NCBI GenBank assembly: GCA_025363755.1 | Contig: JANYLQ010000045.1 | Location: forward strand, 124,001 to 188,000 | Direction of reading: 5' to 3' | DNA from: Hyphomicrobiales bacterium | GTDB lineage: Bacteria; Pseudomonadota; Alphaproteobacteria; Rhizobiales; Aestuariivirgaceae | DNA length: 64,000 nucleotides | Part shown: one piece after another, positions 1 to 8,465 of the stretch | Layout of the letters: each line of letters begins with the position of its first letter | Position numbering within the stretch: the first letter of the stretch is position 1 | Made by a program: the position numbers and the translations under genes | Notes under the pieces: model-generated | The model's database searches: none | Told to the model about the DNA's origin: nothing | Seen by the model: only the letters and a program-made list of their open reading frames with translations

Positions 1-10
1 CGGAACCGCC

Positions 11-81
11 CCGAGATTATTCATCTCGAGGCAGCCTGTATTTTCAGTTTGTGAGGCTGGGCTATGCAGCCCCAACAAATC
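11..81. other. 3' flank of the first pilin gene with small inverted repeats
   Basis: This stretch follows the stop codon of the minus-strand pilin gene. It holds a 6-bp perfect inverted repeat (CGAGAT at 12-17 and ATCTCG at 23-28) and a GGGCT/AGCCC-type repeat near 56-75. Neither has a clear T-run on the minus strand, so terminator function is possible but unproven. No gene is seen. Confidence 0.3.
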
Positions 82-525
82 TTAGTAGTTCACGTAAACA
101 GTCTGAGTTTGTTGATAGAGGCCAGTAGCCGGATATGGTGTTGCAGTTGGCAACGTCACAGCGATCGTGTTTGTTGCAGTGCCGGTACCCGCAGCAGCCG
201 CAGCGTTAGCGAAGGCATAATTTACTGGAATTGTGTTTGCGCCATTGAGCAAGTTGCCTGATGCTGTGATTGCGGCATTGTTGCCGGAAATGAAGGACAG
301 GTTATATGGTGTGCCGGCGTTGCAAACAACACTGACAGTCGAGTTTGCTGATTCTGTGCCAAGGATTGTGGACAGGTTGCCGAAGTTTATAGCAGTGGCA
401 GCCACAGAGCAGGCCTTGACGATTGTAACTTGCACGTTGAATGTGCCCGAAGCGGTTGCAGCGAATGCTGAAGAAGCGCTGGCAAGACCAGCAGTAGCTA
501 TGAGTGGCAGAAGATATTTACGCAT
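82..525 (-). CDS. Secreted spore coat protein U domain (Csu-type pilin) protein 1
   Basis: A 147-residue exported protein. Residues 1-22 form a signal peptide with cleavage predicted after AFA. The mature part matches the spore coat U (SCPU) fold used by subunits of archaic chaperone-usher (Csu-type) pili: cysteines 39 and 69 are placed for the family disulfide, an INFGNL motif follows the first cysteine, and the chain ends in a beta strand closing on VYVNY. The ATG is preceded by AAGG at a suitable distance. A paralogue lies directly upstream (1055-1501). No chaperone or usher gene is in the window; they could lie beyond base 1. The family call is firm. Assembly into a pilus is inference from relatives. 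Confidence 0.85.
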   Translation of the reverse strand: MRKYLLPLIATAGLASASSAFAATASGTFNVQVTIVKACSVAATAINFGNLSTILGTESANSTVSVVCNAGTPYNLSFISGNNAAITASGNLLNGANTIPVNYAFANAAAAAGTGTATNTIAVTLPTATPYPATGLYQQTQTVYVNY

Positions 526-1054
526 GACATTACCTTTGTTTGTTAAAATCTATTTTGCACCTTGGGATTTTAACCGTTGCCGCCGCAAGAAACTTACAGA
601 GTGCCCCCGGGTTTTCCCTACTTCACCATTAGCGCCCGCATCTTAAACTGGGGTTCAGAAGGCTGGTTAACTTGAAGCTCCAAATTTGTTCCGATTTGAA
701 TCAACTCCGTTCGCACTGCGATATTTTTTGGGAGATTGTTGAGTCACTTCAATACTTTGCATATTGTCGATAAAATGTCGGAAAATCCTGTGATTCAGTG
801 ATGATTAAGGATAGCTGGGATTTACCTGTTCAATAAGCTCATGCGGAATGGACAAGAGCGATCTCAGCGTACTGTCTGTTTAGACCGCAAGGCCAATTTT
901 TTATTGGTTAAACGATCGAGTCAAAGTGTCCCAAATTGACTCTTCGTGTTGGAGCATTGAAGAATTCAAAAAAACATCGGCTGTGATGCGAAAGATTCAA
1001 TCTTTGGATCGTCAGAAAATGAATTCAATCTACTTGTTTACAAAGTCACGGACG
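526..1054. other. 529-bp gap between two SCPU genes
   Basis: No supported gene. The only ORF here reads opposite to the pilin genes and resembles nothing I recognise. The part next to 525 must carry the start region of the first pilin gene; I could not identify a convincing -35/-10 pair on the minus strand. The length of the gap suggests the two pilin genes are transcribed separately. Confidence 0.5.
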
Positions 1055-1501
1055 TCAATAATTTACATAAACTGTTTGTGTACGCTGATAGAGACCAAGT
1101 GCGGGATTGGCATTGGCAACAAGTTTGCCTGTTAGGATATGGCTTCCCGAGGTCGTACCTGCAGTGGCACCTAAAGTTAGACCCGTCCGAATTATGTTGC
1201 CAGCAGGGTTCGTTAGGTTGACATTCAAAATCGTTAAAGCGCCGCCGGCTCGCAATGAAACATTATATGGAGTTCCTCTCGAGCAAATAACGCTGAGTGT
1301 GGACGTCGAAGTTTCAGTTCCCAGAACCTTGCTCATATTTCCAAAATTCATCGCGGTCGCACTAACGCGACAAGCTTTTACGATGTTAATTCGTACATTG
1401 AAATTTCTAGAGCGAGTGGCAGCATTTACATAGCTGCTGGTGACTAACAATAAAGCAGCCGCCAACTTAAACGCAAAATATCGATTTGGAGGTCTACGCA
1501 A
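1055..1501 (-). CDS. Secreted spore coat protein U domain (Csu-type pilin) protein 2
   Basis: A 148-residue paralogue of the protein encoded at 82-525, with a signal peptide (cleavage near VNA, residue 27), cysteines 44 and 73, the motif MNFGNMS and the same VYVNY end. The N-terminal half is close to the first copy while the C-terminal half is much more divergent, as expected for pilin subunits with different exposed surfaces. The only in-frame start that keeps the signal peptide is TTG at 1501, preceded by AGGA about 10 bases upstream, so translation may be weaker than for the first copy. Family assignment is firm; the subunit role is inferred. Confidence 0.8.
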   Translation of the reverse strand: MRRPPNRYFAFKLAAALLLVTSSYVNAATRSRNFNVRINIVKACRVSATAMNFGNMSKVLGTETSTSTLSVICSRGTPYNVSLRAGGALTILNVNLTNPAGNIIRTGLTLGATAGTTSGSHILTGKLVANANPALGLYQRTQTVYVNY

Positions 1502-1640
1502 TGTAGCAATTTCCTAAATTTTGGAGAGTGATACAGGAATAGTTTTAATTGGCTGTGCAGAAAGATAGTTAATAAGGCTGCCATTTTATCTGACTATTTG
1601 AAAACGAGAATAAATTTCCAATTTCAACAGTGACGTGATG

Positions 1641-2552
1641 CTAAGACACAGTGAGCTGTTCTTTAATTGAGGAAACTAAAGTATTTCGCGCTGATATAAA
1701 ATGTTTCCTACAAGCAAACTCAATCCGCATTGGATCACGGCTAAAAAGTGCTTCGATATATTCTAAATGCTCTAGAATCGCTGCTCGATTGCGTTTTCTT
1801 TCATCAACTTTGTTCCACTGATAGTGATAGTGAAATATCAGCGAAATGAGATCATAAAAATCAACGATAAAACGATTCATGGAAGCGTTATTTATAAGCT
1901 GATGAAATCTTTCATCAATATCTGAAAAATCATGAAAGTCCTTTTTTATATTTCGCAAAAGAATTTTATGATCGGCCTCTAAAGCTTTAAGTTCCTTCCA
2001 AGCAACCGCGTCGTCCGGCAATGTTGCAAATGCCGCCGCCGAACGCATCTCAAAAAGCTCTCGCACTTCAAATAACTCTAGTGCGAAGTCTTCGGTAAAT
2101 CCTTGAAAGCACCAACCCGAATTTGGCCGTCTTTCAATCAGTTTGAACCGACTAAATCTATTTAGGAATTCGCGAATGCCACTTGTCGAAACACCAAACT
2201 GGCGTGCAAGTTCCAACTCATTGATAATGTCGCCAGATTTTGGATCTGCCCGCAACATCCATTCCAGAAATTTCTTTTCGATCCGAGCCGCATTTGAAAG
2301 AGTCTCTGCTCTTGGAAAACTGTCCTTAGCTTTGGGCCTTCGACAGAGAATCTTTTTAGTACTCGCGATAGAAATGAGCTTTTTTAACTCAAGATCCCGC
2401 AACACTTTTCGTATCGTTGTGCGGCTCGCATTTAGTTTAGATTTTAGAACGTTTTCTGAATCCAACGGATCGCCGATTTTTAGCTCATTCAGATAGTCAA
2501 TCAAGCGATTGTAAGTTCGCTTATAAACTGCTTCGCCCTTCATTATGCTCAT
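1641..2552 (-). CDS. GntR/FadR (FCD) regulator with two winged-helix domains
   Basis: A 303-residue regulator. Residues about 9-68 look like a GntR winged helix (recognition stretch SRTTIRKVLRDLELKKLI). Residues about 83-147 look like a second one (FGVSTSGIREFLNRFSRFKL). Residues about 155-295 form an all-helical FCD effector domain with DERFH and FHYHY segments where the family places metal or ligand residues. Ordinary FCD regulators have one DNA-binding domain and about 230 residues, so the extra length is the added N-terminal domain. It is divergent from two sugar-alcohol or hexuronate-type dehydrogenase genes and probably controls them, in keeping with the usual FCD role in sugar-acid metabolism. 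The start may be the ATG at 2552 or at 2543. Confidence 0.85.
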   Translation of the reverse strand: MSIMKGEAVYKRTYNRLIDYLNELKIGDPLDSENVLKSKLNASRTTIRKVLRDLELKKLISIASTKKILCRRPKAKDSFPRAETLSNAARIEKKFLEWMLRADPKSGDIINELELARQFGVSTSGIREFLNRFSRFKLIERRPNSGWCFQGFTEDFALELFEVRELFEMRSAAAFATLPDDAVAWKELKALEADHKILLRNIKKDFHDFSDIDERFHQLINNASMNRFIVDFYDLISLIFHYHYQWNKVDERKRNRAAILEHLEYIEALFSRDPMRIEFACRKHFISARNTLVSSIKEQLTVS

Positions 2553-2608
2553 CCATCCACAGAATTGTCTTTACGCTTCTTATTTGTATTTTTGCATATA
2601 AAAAACAG

Positions 2609-2636
2609 TTTGACTATGGCCTTCACCCAATATTTA
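2609..2636 (+). promoter_or_regulatory. Putative sigma-70-type promoter for the dehydrogenase pair
   Basis: TTGACT at 2609-2614 and TATTTA at 2631-2636 with a 16-base spacer, 51 bases upstream of the ATG at 2688 and inside the divergent gap with the GntR gene. Found by eye; no start site is known. Confidence 0.4.
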
Positions 2637-2687
2637 TTAAACCTTTGAAAAGCTGGTGACTGTTAAATTTTGCAGGAGATTTGTTCA

Positions 2688-3707
2688 ATGAGAGCAGTTG
2701 TTTGTTCTTCACCACATGCAATTGCAATTGAGCAGCGGCCTATGGCATTGCGAGCATCAGGTGAAGTTCTGGTCCAAATCAATCGAGCTGGTGTTTGTGG
2801 GACAGACTACCATATATACGAGGGGCTGCACCCTTTTCTAAAGTATCCGAGGGTGATAGGCCACGAGCTTTCTGCTACCGTCTGGGAGACAGATTTTAAG
2901 TCTAACTTTGATGTCGGTCAAAGTGTAGTCGTGAACCCCTATATAGCGTGTGGCCTCTGTCATGCCTGCAAGTCAGACAAACCAAATTGTTGCATGAATA
3001 TTGCAGTGCTCGGGGTGCACCGAGACGGCGGTATGTGCGAATTTATCAGCTTACCACCGTGCAACTTGATATCTGCTGGTAGCATGAGCTTGGACGAGGC
3101 CGCCTCAGTAGAGTTTCTGGCGATTGGCGCTCATGCCGTGCGGAGATCTGGAATCGGGCAAAGTCAAAATGCGCTTGTGGTGGGTGCCGGGCCAATTGGT
3201 ATTGGCGTTGCAATCTTTGCTCAAGTAGCAGGAGCAAAAGTCACCCTCATTGACCGTGACGTTGCCCGGCTTGAACTCGCCAGTTCTGTAGTTGGTATCC
3301 AAAGTCGATATGCAGCCGACGAGAGCGTTTCGCAAAGCTTGAATGATTATTCAAACGGTGACGGATTTGATTTTGTTTTTGATGCAACTGGCAATCGTTC
3401 TTCTATGGAGCAGAGTTTTTCGTATGTTGCTCATGGGGGCAGTTATGTTTTAGTTGGTTTGGTAAAAGATGATGTTAAGTTTTCTGACCCTGAATTTCAT
3501 AAGCGCGAGATGACTCTTAAGGCAAGCCGTAACGCAACAAACACCGATTTTGAGCATGTCATTGCATCTATCAAGTCGGGTGTGGTTCCAATTTCAAAGC
3601 TTCTGACTCACCGCACTTCACTTGAGCATGTTTCAACTGATCTACCGCGCTGGTCGTCCAACAAAGAGGGGCTCATTAAAGCAATCGTGGAAATTAGCGT
3701 AACATGA
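2688..3707 (+). CDS. Zinc-dependent medium-chain alcohol/polyol dehydrogenase (RspB/threonine-dehydrogenase-like)
   Basis: A 339-residue MDR-superfamily dehydrogenase. Catalytic zinc residues are Cys37 (GVCGTD) and His59-Glu60 (GHE). The structural zinc loop is intact, with Cys88, 91, 94 and 101/102. A Rossmann motif (VVGAGPIGIGVA) follows. The ATG at 2688 is chosen because AGGAG lies 9 bases upstream; an earlier TTG at 2670 overlaps that site. The gene overlaps the next by ATGA, so the two are co-translated. Members of this group oxidise L-idonate, L-gulonate, threonine or similar secondary alcohols with NAD(P). Next to an FCD regulator and a mannitol-dehydrogenase-family enzyme, an aldonate, hexuronate or polyol substrate is likely, but which one cannot be read from sequence. 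Confidence 0.85.
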   Translation: MRAVVCSSPHAIAIEQRPMALRASGEVLVQINRAGVCGTDYHIYEGLHPFLKYPRVIGHELSATVWETDFKSNFDVGQSVVVNPYIACGLCHACKSDKPNCCMNIAVLGVHRDGGMCEFISLPPCNLISAGSMSLDEAASVEFLAIGAHAVRRSGIGQSQNALVVGAGPIGIGVAIFAQVAGAKVTLIDRDVARLELASSVVGIQSRYAADESVSQSLNDYSNGDGFDFVFDATGNRSSMEQSFSYVAHGGSYVLVGLVKDDVKFSDPEFHKREMTLKASRNATNTDFEHVIASIKSGVVPISKLLTHRTSLEHVSTDLPRWSSNKEGLIKAIVEISVT

Positions 3708-4837
3708 CCAGCCGCATTATTCAGTTTGGTACGAGCCGATTTTTACAGGCTCATGCTGATCTATTTGTTCACGAGGCGCGTCTTCTCGGTCAAGATATAG
3801 GGCCGATCACCGTTATTAAAACGACCAAAGGAGCTGAACGTTCTGGGAGAGTTTCCGCTTTTGATTCTGGCAAAGGATTTCCCGTCATTATTCGTGGTCT
3901 TGATGGTGTTAAAGTATTGGATGAAAAGATTTTCGTCAAAAGTGTAGACCAAGGATTAGTGGCGGACAACGATTGGCCCGAAGTACATCAATTATTTTCA
4001 AATCAAGCCGATATTGTAATTTCTAACGTTGGCGAGAGCGGTTACGCCATTCCTGTTGCAGACGAAACAGGCCCATCACAATGGGGGCAGATTCCCGTAG
4101 GATTTCCAGCAAAACTGCTGAGTCTGCTCGTAGCTCGATTTAATTCGAACGGCAAACCTATGTTAATCTTGCCATGCGAACTGATATCGGAAAATGGCAA
4201 AGTCTTGCGCGGGCTTTTAGACCAATTATCTGATCGGTGGCACTTAGACGACGCTTTCAAGGCCTGGTTGACAACGAAAATTATAATCTGTGACACGTTG
4301 GTTGACAGAATTGTGTCTGAAGCGATTGACCCTATTGGTGCAGTGGCTGAGCCCTACGCGCTTTGGGCGATTAAACGTGTGTCAAATTTGAATTTTCCAT
4401 TCTCGCATCCGGCTATCGTTTTGACGGATGACCTCACGCCCTTTGTGCGGCTAAAACTTCACATCCTCAATCTGGGCCATAGTTTCCTTGCTGAAATTTG
4501 GCAATCGGAAAACCGGCCAAGCAAAGAGACGGTGCGAGAAATTCTGAGTGTCGATGAAATTAAGGCGCGATTGATGGCACTCTATTCAGAAGAAGTTATT
4601 CCGGGCTTTGGCTGTTATAATATGACCGAAGAAGCAACGGCTTATGTTGATAAGACGATTACGCGGTTTCAAAATCCATTTCTTAACCACCTGCTCAGCG
4701 ACATAGCCCAAAACCACCAGCTCAAAATTGAAAGACGTGCAGCCGATTTCATAAAGTGGGTTAAGCAGAGCAACGTCTCGGTCAAATTTACAATACTTCA
4801 GCAACTCGTTGATCGTTCGCAATTGCGAAAGGTTTGA
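3704..4837 (+). CDS. Mannitol dehydrogenase family oxidoreductase (tagaturonate/fructuronate reductase-like)
   Basis: A 377-residue long-chain polyol dehydrogenase. The N-terminal nucleotide-binding start IIQFGTSRFLQAH corresponds to the family FGxGxFxRAH motif, and the catalytic signature is present as Lys251, Asn256 and His259 (KLHILNLGH). It is shorter than typical UxaB/UxuB or mannitol 2-dehydrogenase (about 480 residues) and nearer the length of mannitol-1-phosphate dehydrogenase. It starts at the ATGA overlap with the zinc dehydrogenase, implying sequential oxidation/reduction steps in one pathway. Together with the FCD regulator this fits hexuronate or aldonate interconversion; isomerase, dehydratase and aldolase genes are not nearby. 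Family call firm, substrate unknown. Confidence 0.8.
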   Translation: MTSRIIQFGTSRFLQAHADLFVHEARLLGQDIGPITVIKTTKGAERSGRVSAFDSGKGFPVIIRGLDGVKVLDEKIFVKSVDQGLVADNDWPEVHQLFSNQADIVISNVGESGYAIPVADETGPSQWGQIPVGFPAKLLSLLVARFNSNGKPMLILPCELISENGKVLRGLLDQLSDRWHLDDAFKAWLTTKIIICDTLVDRIVSEAIDPIGAVAEPYALWAIKRVSNLNFPFSHPAIVLTDDLTPFVRLKLHILNLGHSFLAEIWQSENRPSKETVREILSVDEIKARLMALYSEEVIPGFGCYNMTEEATAYVDKTITRFQNPFLNHLLSDIAQNHQLKIERRAADFIKWVKQSNVSVKFTILQQLVDRSQLRKV

Positions 4838-4861
4838 CATTTGAAGATTGTGTCACAACCA

Positions 4862-4890
4862 TTGACAGTCTGAAAAATCCGTACTTATAT
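4862..4890 (+). promoter_or_regulatory. Strong sigma-70-type promoter of the polyol operon
   Basis: TTGACA at 4862-4867 and TTATAT at 4885-4890 with a 17-base spacer, the best promoter match noticed in the window. Transcription would begin near 4897, giving a leader of about 47 bases before the ATG at 4944. It sits just after the stop of the upstream dehydrogenase, so the transporter operon has its own promoter. Confidence 0.6.
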
Positions 4891-4943
4891 CCCGTTTGAA
4901 CATTTGTAAAAAAAAATAACATAAGTTCAAAGTTGGGAGAAAT

Positions 4944-5012
4944 ATGATTTCAGTTGATAATTTCAATCGTGGGCTTGCCTTGCTTTTCGTTGGGGGCGTC
5001 GATCGGTTATGA
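4944..5012 (+). CDS. 22-codon leader ORF coupled to the permease gene
   Basis: The frame runs ATG at 4944 to TGA at 5010-5012 and encodes MISVDNFNRGLALLFVGGVD plus Arg-Leu. GGGAGA ends four bases before the ATG, a stronger ribosome site than any seen directly before the permease start. The TGA overlaps the permease ATG (5009-5011) as ATGA, so ribosomes finishing this ORF can restart on the permease. The peptide resembles no family I know. It may be a translational-coupling leader or a regulatory leader peptide. It could also be a chance frame, but site, start, length and exact overlap all agree. Confidence 0.5.
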   Translation: MISVDNFNRGLALLFVGGVDRL

Positions 5013-5911
5013 CGGCAAGTGACATGGGAAAACCCAGTAGACTAAATTGGTTGACGTCTGAACATTCACTGCCGTGGTTATTGCCTGCTTCGGCATTAAT
5101 GGTCGTATTTGGTGTATACCCATTGATTGCAGCAGTCCTAAAAACATTATACCGCAAAAATGCTGCCACGCGCCGCGAGATTTTTGACCCACTTTATAAT
5201 TGGACAAAGATATTTGAAGATCCGCGGATGTGGGATGCACTTTTGCATACACTTGCTTACACACTTATAGCTTTAACGTTTCAGCTGGTGCTGGGCATGC
5301 TGATCGCGTTGCTTTTGGATTCAGATCGGAAAGGCTATGGCATTTTGCGGGCCATGATGACGTTGCCACTGGTTATACCGCCGGCTGTGACGGGAATGAT
5401 GTTTCTGCTGATGTTGAACGGCTCGTTTGGGGTGATTGCACGTCTAATTATTGCGACGGGCCTTTTGCCAGTTGGCTATTCGATACTCGGTAATTCAGCG
5501 ACAGCCCTGCCCGGCGTTATGCTTGCTGAAATCTGGCAATGGACGCCCTTCATGGTGCTCATCATGTTGGCGGGATTGCGGGCGCTCCCAAAGGAACCAT
5601 TCGAAGCCGCAGCCATTGATGGTGCAACGCCAGTTCAAGCTTTTTTCAAACTCACGCTTCCGATGATGTCCAAGGTTATCGCCATTGCGGTATTGATCCG
5701 TGGTGTCGACCTCTTGCGCGCTTTTGATTACATCAAAGTGATGACGGACTCTGGACCGGGAACTGCGACGGAAACGTTGACGAGTTACGCGGGACGCATC
5801 TACTTCGGCAATTCGGATTATCCGCTTGCTTCGGCAGTTGCGATCTTAACATTGGTTCTTGTCATATTTACTTCGACAGTTTTCATGCGCATTTTCAAGG
5901 TTAAGCTGTAA
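5009..5911 (+). CDS. Sugar/polyol ABC transporter permease 1 (MalF type)
   Basis: A 300-residue inner-membrane protein with about six hydrophobic helices. The cytoplasmic coupling loop EAAAIDGATPVQAFFKLTLP is the EAA motif that contacts the ATPase. It belongs to the carbohydrate uptake group CUT1 (MalF, UgpA, SmoF relatives). Its start overlaps the stop of the leader ORF and its TAA overlaps the next gene's ATG (TAATG). It works with the second permease, the binding protein at 6879 and the ATPase at 10001 to import a sugar alcohol or related sugar. Confidence 0.9.
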   Translation: MTASDMGKPSRLNWLTSEHSLPWLLPASALMVVFGVYPLIAAVLKTLYRKNAATRREIFDPLYNWTKIFEDPRMWDALLHTLAYTLIALTFQLVLGMLIALLLDSDRKGYGILRAMMTLPLVIPPAVTGMMFLLMLNGSFGVIARLIIATGLLPVGYSILGNSATALPGVMLAEIWQWTPFMVLIMLAGLRALPKEPFEAAAIDGATPVQAFFKLTLPMMSKVIAIAVLIRGVDLLRAFDYIKVMTDSGPGTATETLTSYAGRIYFGNSDYPLASAVAILTLVLVIFTSTVFMRIFKVKL

Positions 5912-6819
5912 TGGAACTTTCGCGCCCATGGCAGATTGCCCGTGATGCACTTGCTGCTTTTGTAACAGCGATTTTCATGTTCCCCATATTCTGGTGGGCA
6001 TTGACGTCAATCAAGCCAATTTCTGCGGTATTTGATAAAGACCGTATTGTGTGGTTCGATTTTATACCCACAACCATTAATTATGCGGTCACGATGCTTG
6101 GTCAATCGCGCTCGCAGCTTGCAATTGATGCGGGTATTGGCATGGGCGTCGCTGGGACCGAGGCTTATGACTCGCGCTCATCAATCCTCGATAGTGCGGT
6201 GGTATCGATTGGTGCAACAGCTGTGACCATGATGGTGGCGATCCCTGCGGCCTACGCCCTTTCAAGGATGGCGTTTCGTGGTCGAAATGCTTTCCTCAAT
6301 TGGGTCTTGGGACAGCGCTTTATGCCGCCCATTGCCATCATTTTTCCATTAGTTACAACTTACAAATGGCTGGGTATGCGCGATACCGATAATTATTATT
6401 TGGGCTGGTTAGGCCTGATGTTGATCTATGCGCTTATGAATTTACCCATAGCCGTCTTGCTGCTCAAATCTTTCTTTGATGATGTACCAAAGGACGTTGA
6501 TGAAGCTGCAATGATTGACGGTGCCACGCGCTGGGAAACTTTCTGCAAAATAGTTTTACCGATGGCAAAGGGTGGCGTCGCCGCTGCTGCAGTTTTGTGC
6601 TTCATATTTTCTTGGACGGAATTCTTGCTGTCGCTGTTTTTAACAACCGACATCCGAACAGTTCCCGTCAAAATCCAAACTTTCGTCACTTCCACCGGTA
6701 ATGAATGGGGCTTCATCACAGCGCTGGGCACAGCAGCAGTGATCCCAGGATTCATTTTCATATTGCTGGTGCAACGCCATCTGGTTCGCGGTCTCACTTT
6801 GGGCTCCCTCAAGGAGTGA
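5911..6819 (+). CDS. Sugar/polyol ABC transporter permease 2 (MalG type)
   Basis: A 302-residue inner-membrane protein with an EAA loop (DEAAMIDGATRWETFCKIVL) and six predicted helices; partner of the preceding permease, with which it overlaps by one base. The first periplasmic loop (about residues 35-90) is longer than in MalG. This is a CUT1-type subunit. The substrate is set by the binding protein that follows and by the catabolic genes downstream, which point to a polyol. Confidence 0.9.
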   Translation: MELSRPWQIARDALAAFVTAIFMFPIFWWALTSIKPISAVFDKDRIVWFDFIPTTINYAVTMLGQSRSQLAIDAGIGMGVAGTEAYDSRSSILDSAVVSIGATAVTMMVAIPAAYALSRMAFRGRNAFLNWVLGQRFMPPIAIIFPLVTTYKWLGMRDTDNYYLGWLGLMLIYALMNLPIAVLLLKSFFDDVPKDVDEAAMIDGATRWETFCKIVLPMAKGGVAAAAVLCFIFSWTEFLLSLFLTTDIRTVPVKIQTFVTSTGNEWGFITALGTAAVIPGFIFILLVQRHLVRGLTLGSLKE

Positions 6820-6878
6820 AGACAGCGAACGAGAACTCTACAACTAAACTATAAACATAAAACACTTTGGAGGAAACC

Positions 6879-8405
6879 ATGAGTTTTAGAGAGTATGATA
6901 AAAAAACTTTTCTTATCGACGCGGCAAATGACTTCACGGCACGGCGCATTTCGAAGCGTTCGTTTCTGAAGAAAACGGCAATGGCCGGTGTGGGCTTCTC
7001 AGCCTTCAACTTGGGCTTACTGGGTAATTTGCGCAAAGACCGCAGCAGTCTTTTTGGCTCACCTGCATGGGCGGAAGAAATGGGTGATCCAGCGGTCAAC
7101 AAATGGCTCAAAGATGTTGGCAGCAAATTTAAGGGCACCAAGATCCGCTATACCTCGGAAGCGACACCGCCAACCGTTGTGCTTGATAAGCTGAAGGGTG
7201 AATTCACAGCGCTTACCGGCATTGAAGTGGAAATCGAAATTGTTCCATTGGAGCAAGTTCTCGCTAAGGCTACGCAAGACGTGCAGGGCCAGTTGGGTTC
7301 TTATGACCTCTACTATCTCGATCAGTCATGGGTTGCCACGTTTGCGCAAGACACGTTCGATCCCATTGCGCTCTACAAGGACAAGGCAGACCTCGCAATG
7401 CCCGGCATGGATTGGGAAGACTTCTCCAAGCCATTGGTTGAGGGCCTTGCTGTTTATGATGGTCACTGGGCCGGCATTCCATTCGACATTCCGATCATGA
7501 CCACAATGTGGCGTCAGGACATTTTCGACAAGCACAAGCTGACACCGCCAAACACCACCGACGAATTCATGACCGCTGCCAAGACGATCTTTGAAGCCGA
7601 AAAAGGCAACGGCATGTTCGGCACTGGCCTCCAAGCCAAGTCTGGTCACTATTCACTTGAGTGCGATTGGACGCAAGTTGTGTGGAACCATGGTGGCTCA
7701 ATATTCACCAAGGACAAGAAGTTCTCTGGCAATGATGAAGCAGGCATCAAGGGTCTGCAATATTATCAAGAGTTGCTCAAGATTTCGCCACCAGAATCGA
7801 CCAACTCGACATGGGATGGTCAATGGCAGATGGGCGCCTCGGGCCAAATTGCTCTTGTCAATTCCTGGGATGAATTCTTCCCTGGCTGGGATGCTGCTGA
7901 CTCTAAGGTCAAAGGTCTGTGGCAAGCCAAGCGTCCTGTTCGTGGCACGGTGCCTTACCGTGCTGTTGCAGATGCAGGCTTTGGTGAAATTCCAAATGCC
8001 GCTCACCAAGGCGGTTCGATCTTGGCACTTTCCAAGTATTCCAAAAATGCCGATGCTGCATGGATATTCATGCAATGGGCGTGCTCTAAGGATATCATGA
8101 CACGTTGCACACTGGGCGGTGGTTTTGCTCCAATGCGCTTGTCATCCTTCTCAGACCCCCGCGTGAAGGCAAAGGAAGTTGTTGGTCCCGGCACGACGCG
8201 CCACTTGCCAGTTGTTAAAGAAATCATCGACAATGACATGGCTTCTGAGCCAGATATGCCATTGTGGGCTGGCTTCTCGAACAATGAAATTCCGGTGAAC
8301 TTGGGCAAGTTGCTCACAGGCCAGGATTTCGGTGGCGATGCCAAGAAGTGCATGGATGCAATTGCCACCCAGGTCAACAAAGCTGTAGCAGACGCTGGTC
8401 TTTAA
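6879..8405 (+). CDS. Extracellular sugar/polyol-binding protein (SBP family 1)
   Basis: A 508-residue periplasmic solute-binding protein. The N-terminus carries a Tat-like signal: basic pairs at residues 22-23 (RR) and 26-27 (KRSFLKK), a hydrophobic stretch, and cleavage predicted after AWA near residue 65. KR in place of RR at the core motif is tolerated in some Tat substrates. The ATG at 6879 is chosen because GGAGG lies 5 bases upstream; an upstream TTG lies within that site. At over 500 residues it is larger than MalE-type proteins but usual for a rhizobial polyol-binding branch. A strong terminator-like hairpin follows, which would keep this gene's transcript more abundant than the downstream genes. 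Confidence 0.9.
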   Translation: MSFREYDKKTFLIDAANDFTARRISKRSFLKKTAMAGVGFSAFNLGLLGNLRKDRSSLFGSPAWAEEMGDPAVNKWLKDVGSKFKGTKIRYTSEATPPTVVLDKLKGEFTALTGIEVEIEIVPLEQVLAKATQDVQGQLGSYDLYYLDQSWVATFAQDTFDPIALYKDKADLAMPGMDWEDFSKPLVEGLAVYDGHWAGIPFDIPIMTTMWRQDIFDKHKLTPPNTTDEFMTAAKTIFEAEKGNGMFGTGLQAKSGHYSLECDWTQVVWNHGGSIFTKDKKFSGNDEAGIKGLQYYQELLKISPPESTNSTWDGQWQMGASGQIALVNSWDEFFPGWDAADSKVKGLWQAKRPVRGTVPYRAVADAGFGEIPNAAHQGGSILALSKYSKNADAAWIFMQWACSKDIMTRCTLGGGFAPMRLSSFSDPRVKAKEVVGPGTTRHLPVVKEIIDNDMASEPDMPLWAGFSNNEIPVNLGKLLTGQDFGGDAKKCMDAIATQVNKAVADAGL

Positions 8406-8420
8406 TCACCAAGAGAAAAG

Positions 8421-8455
8421 TGGAGGCAGGTTTTTGGCCTGCCTCCATATTTTTA
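8421..8455 (+). terminator. Hairpin after the binding-protein gene
   Basis: TGGAGGCAGG at 8421-8430 pairs perfectly with CCTGCCTCCA at 8438-8447 around a 7-base loop, followed by TATTTTT. It lies between the binding-protein gene and the kinase gene of the same operon, so it probably acts as a partial terminator or a 3' stabiliser of the upstream mRNA. Confidence 0.75.
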
Positions 8456-8465
8456 AAATTTAAAC

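Noticed and set aside
233-646. 137-codon plus-strand frame opposite the first pilin gene
   Set aside because: Antisense to a well-supported secreted protein; its sequence is the complement of the pilin repeats.
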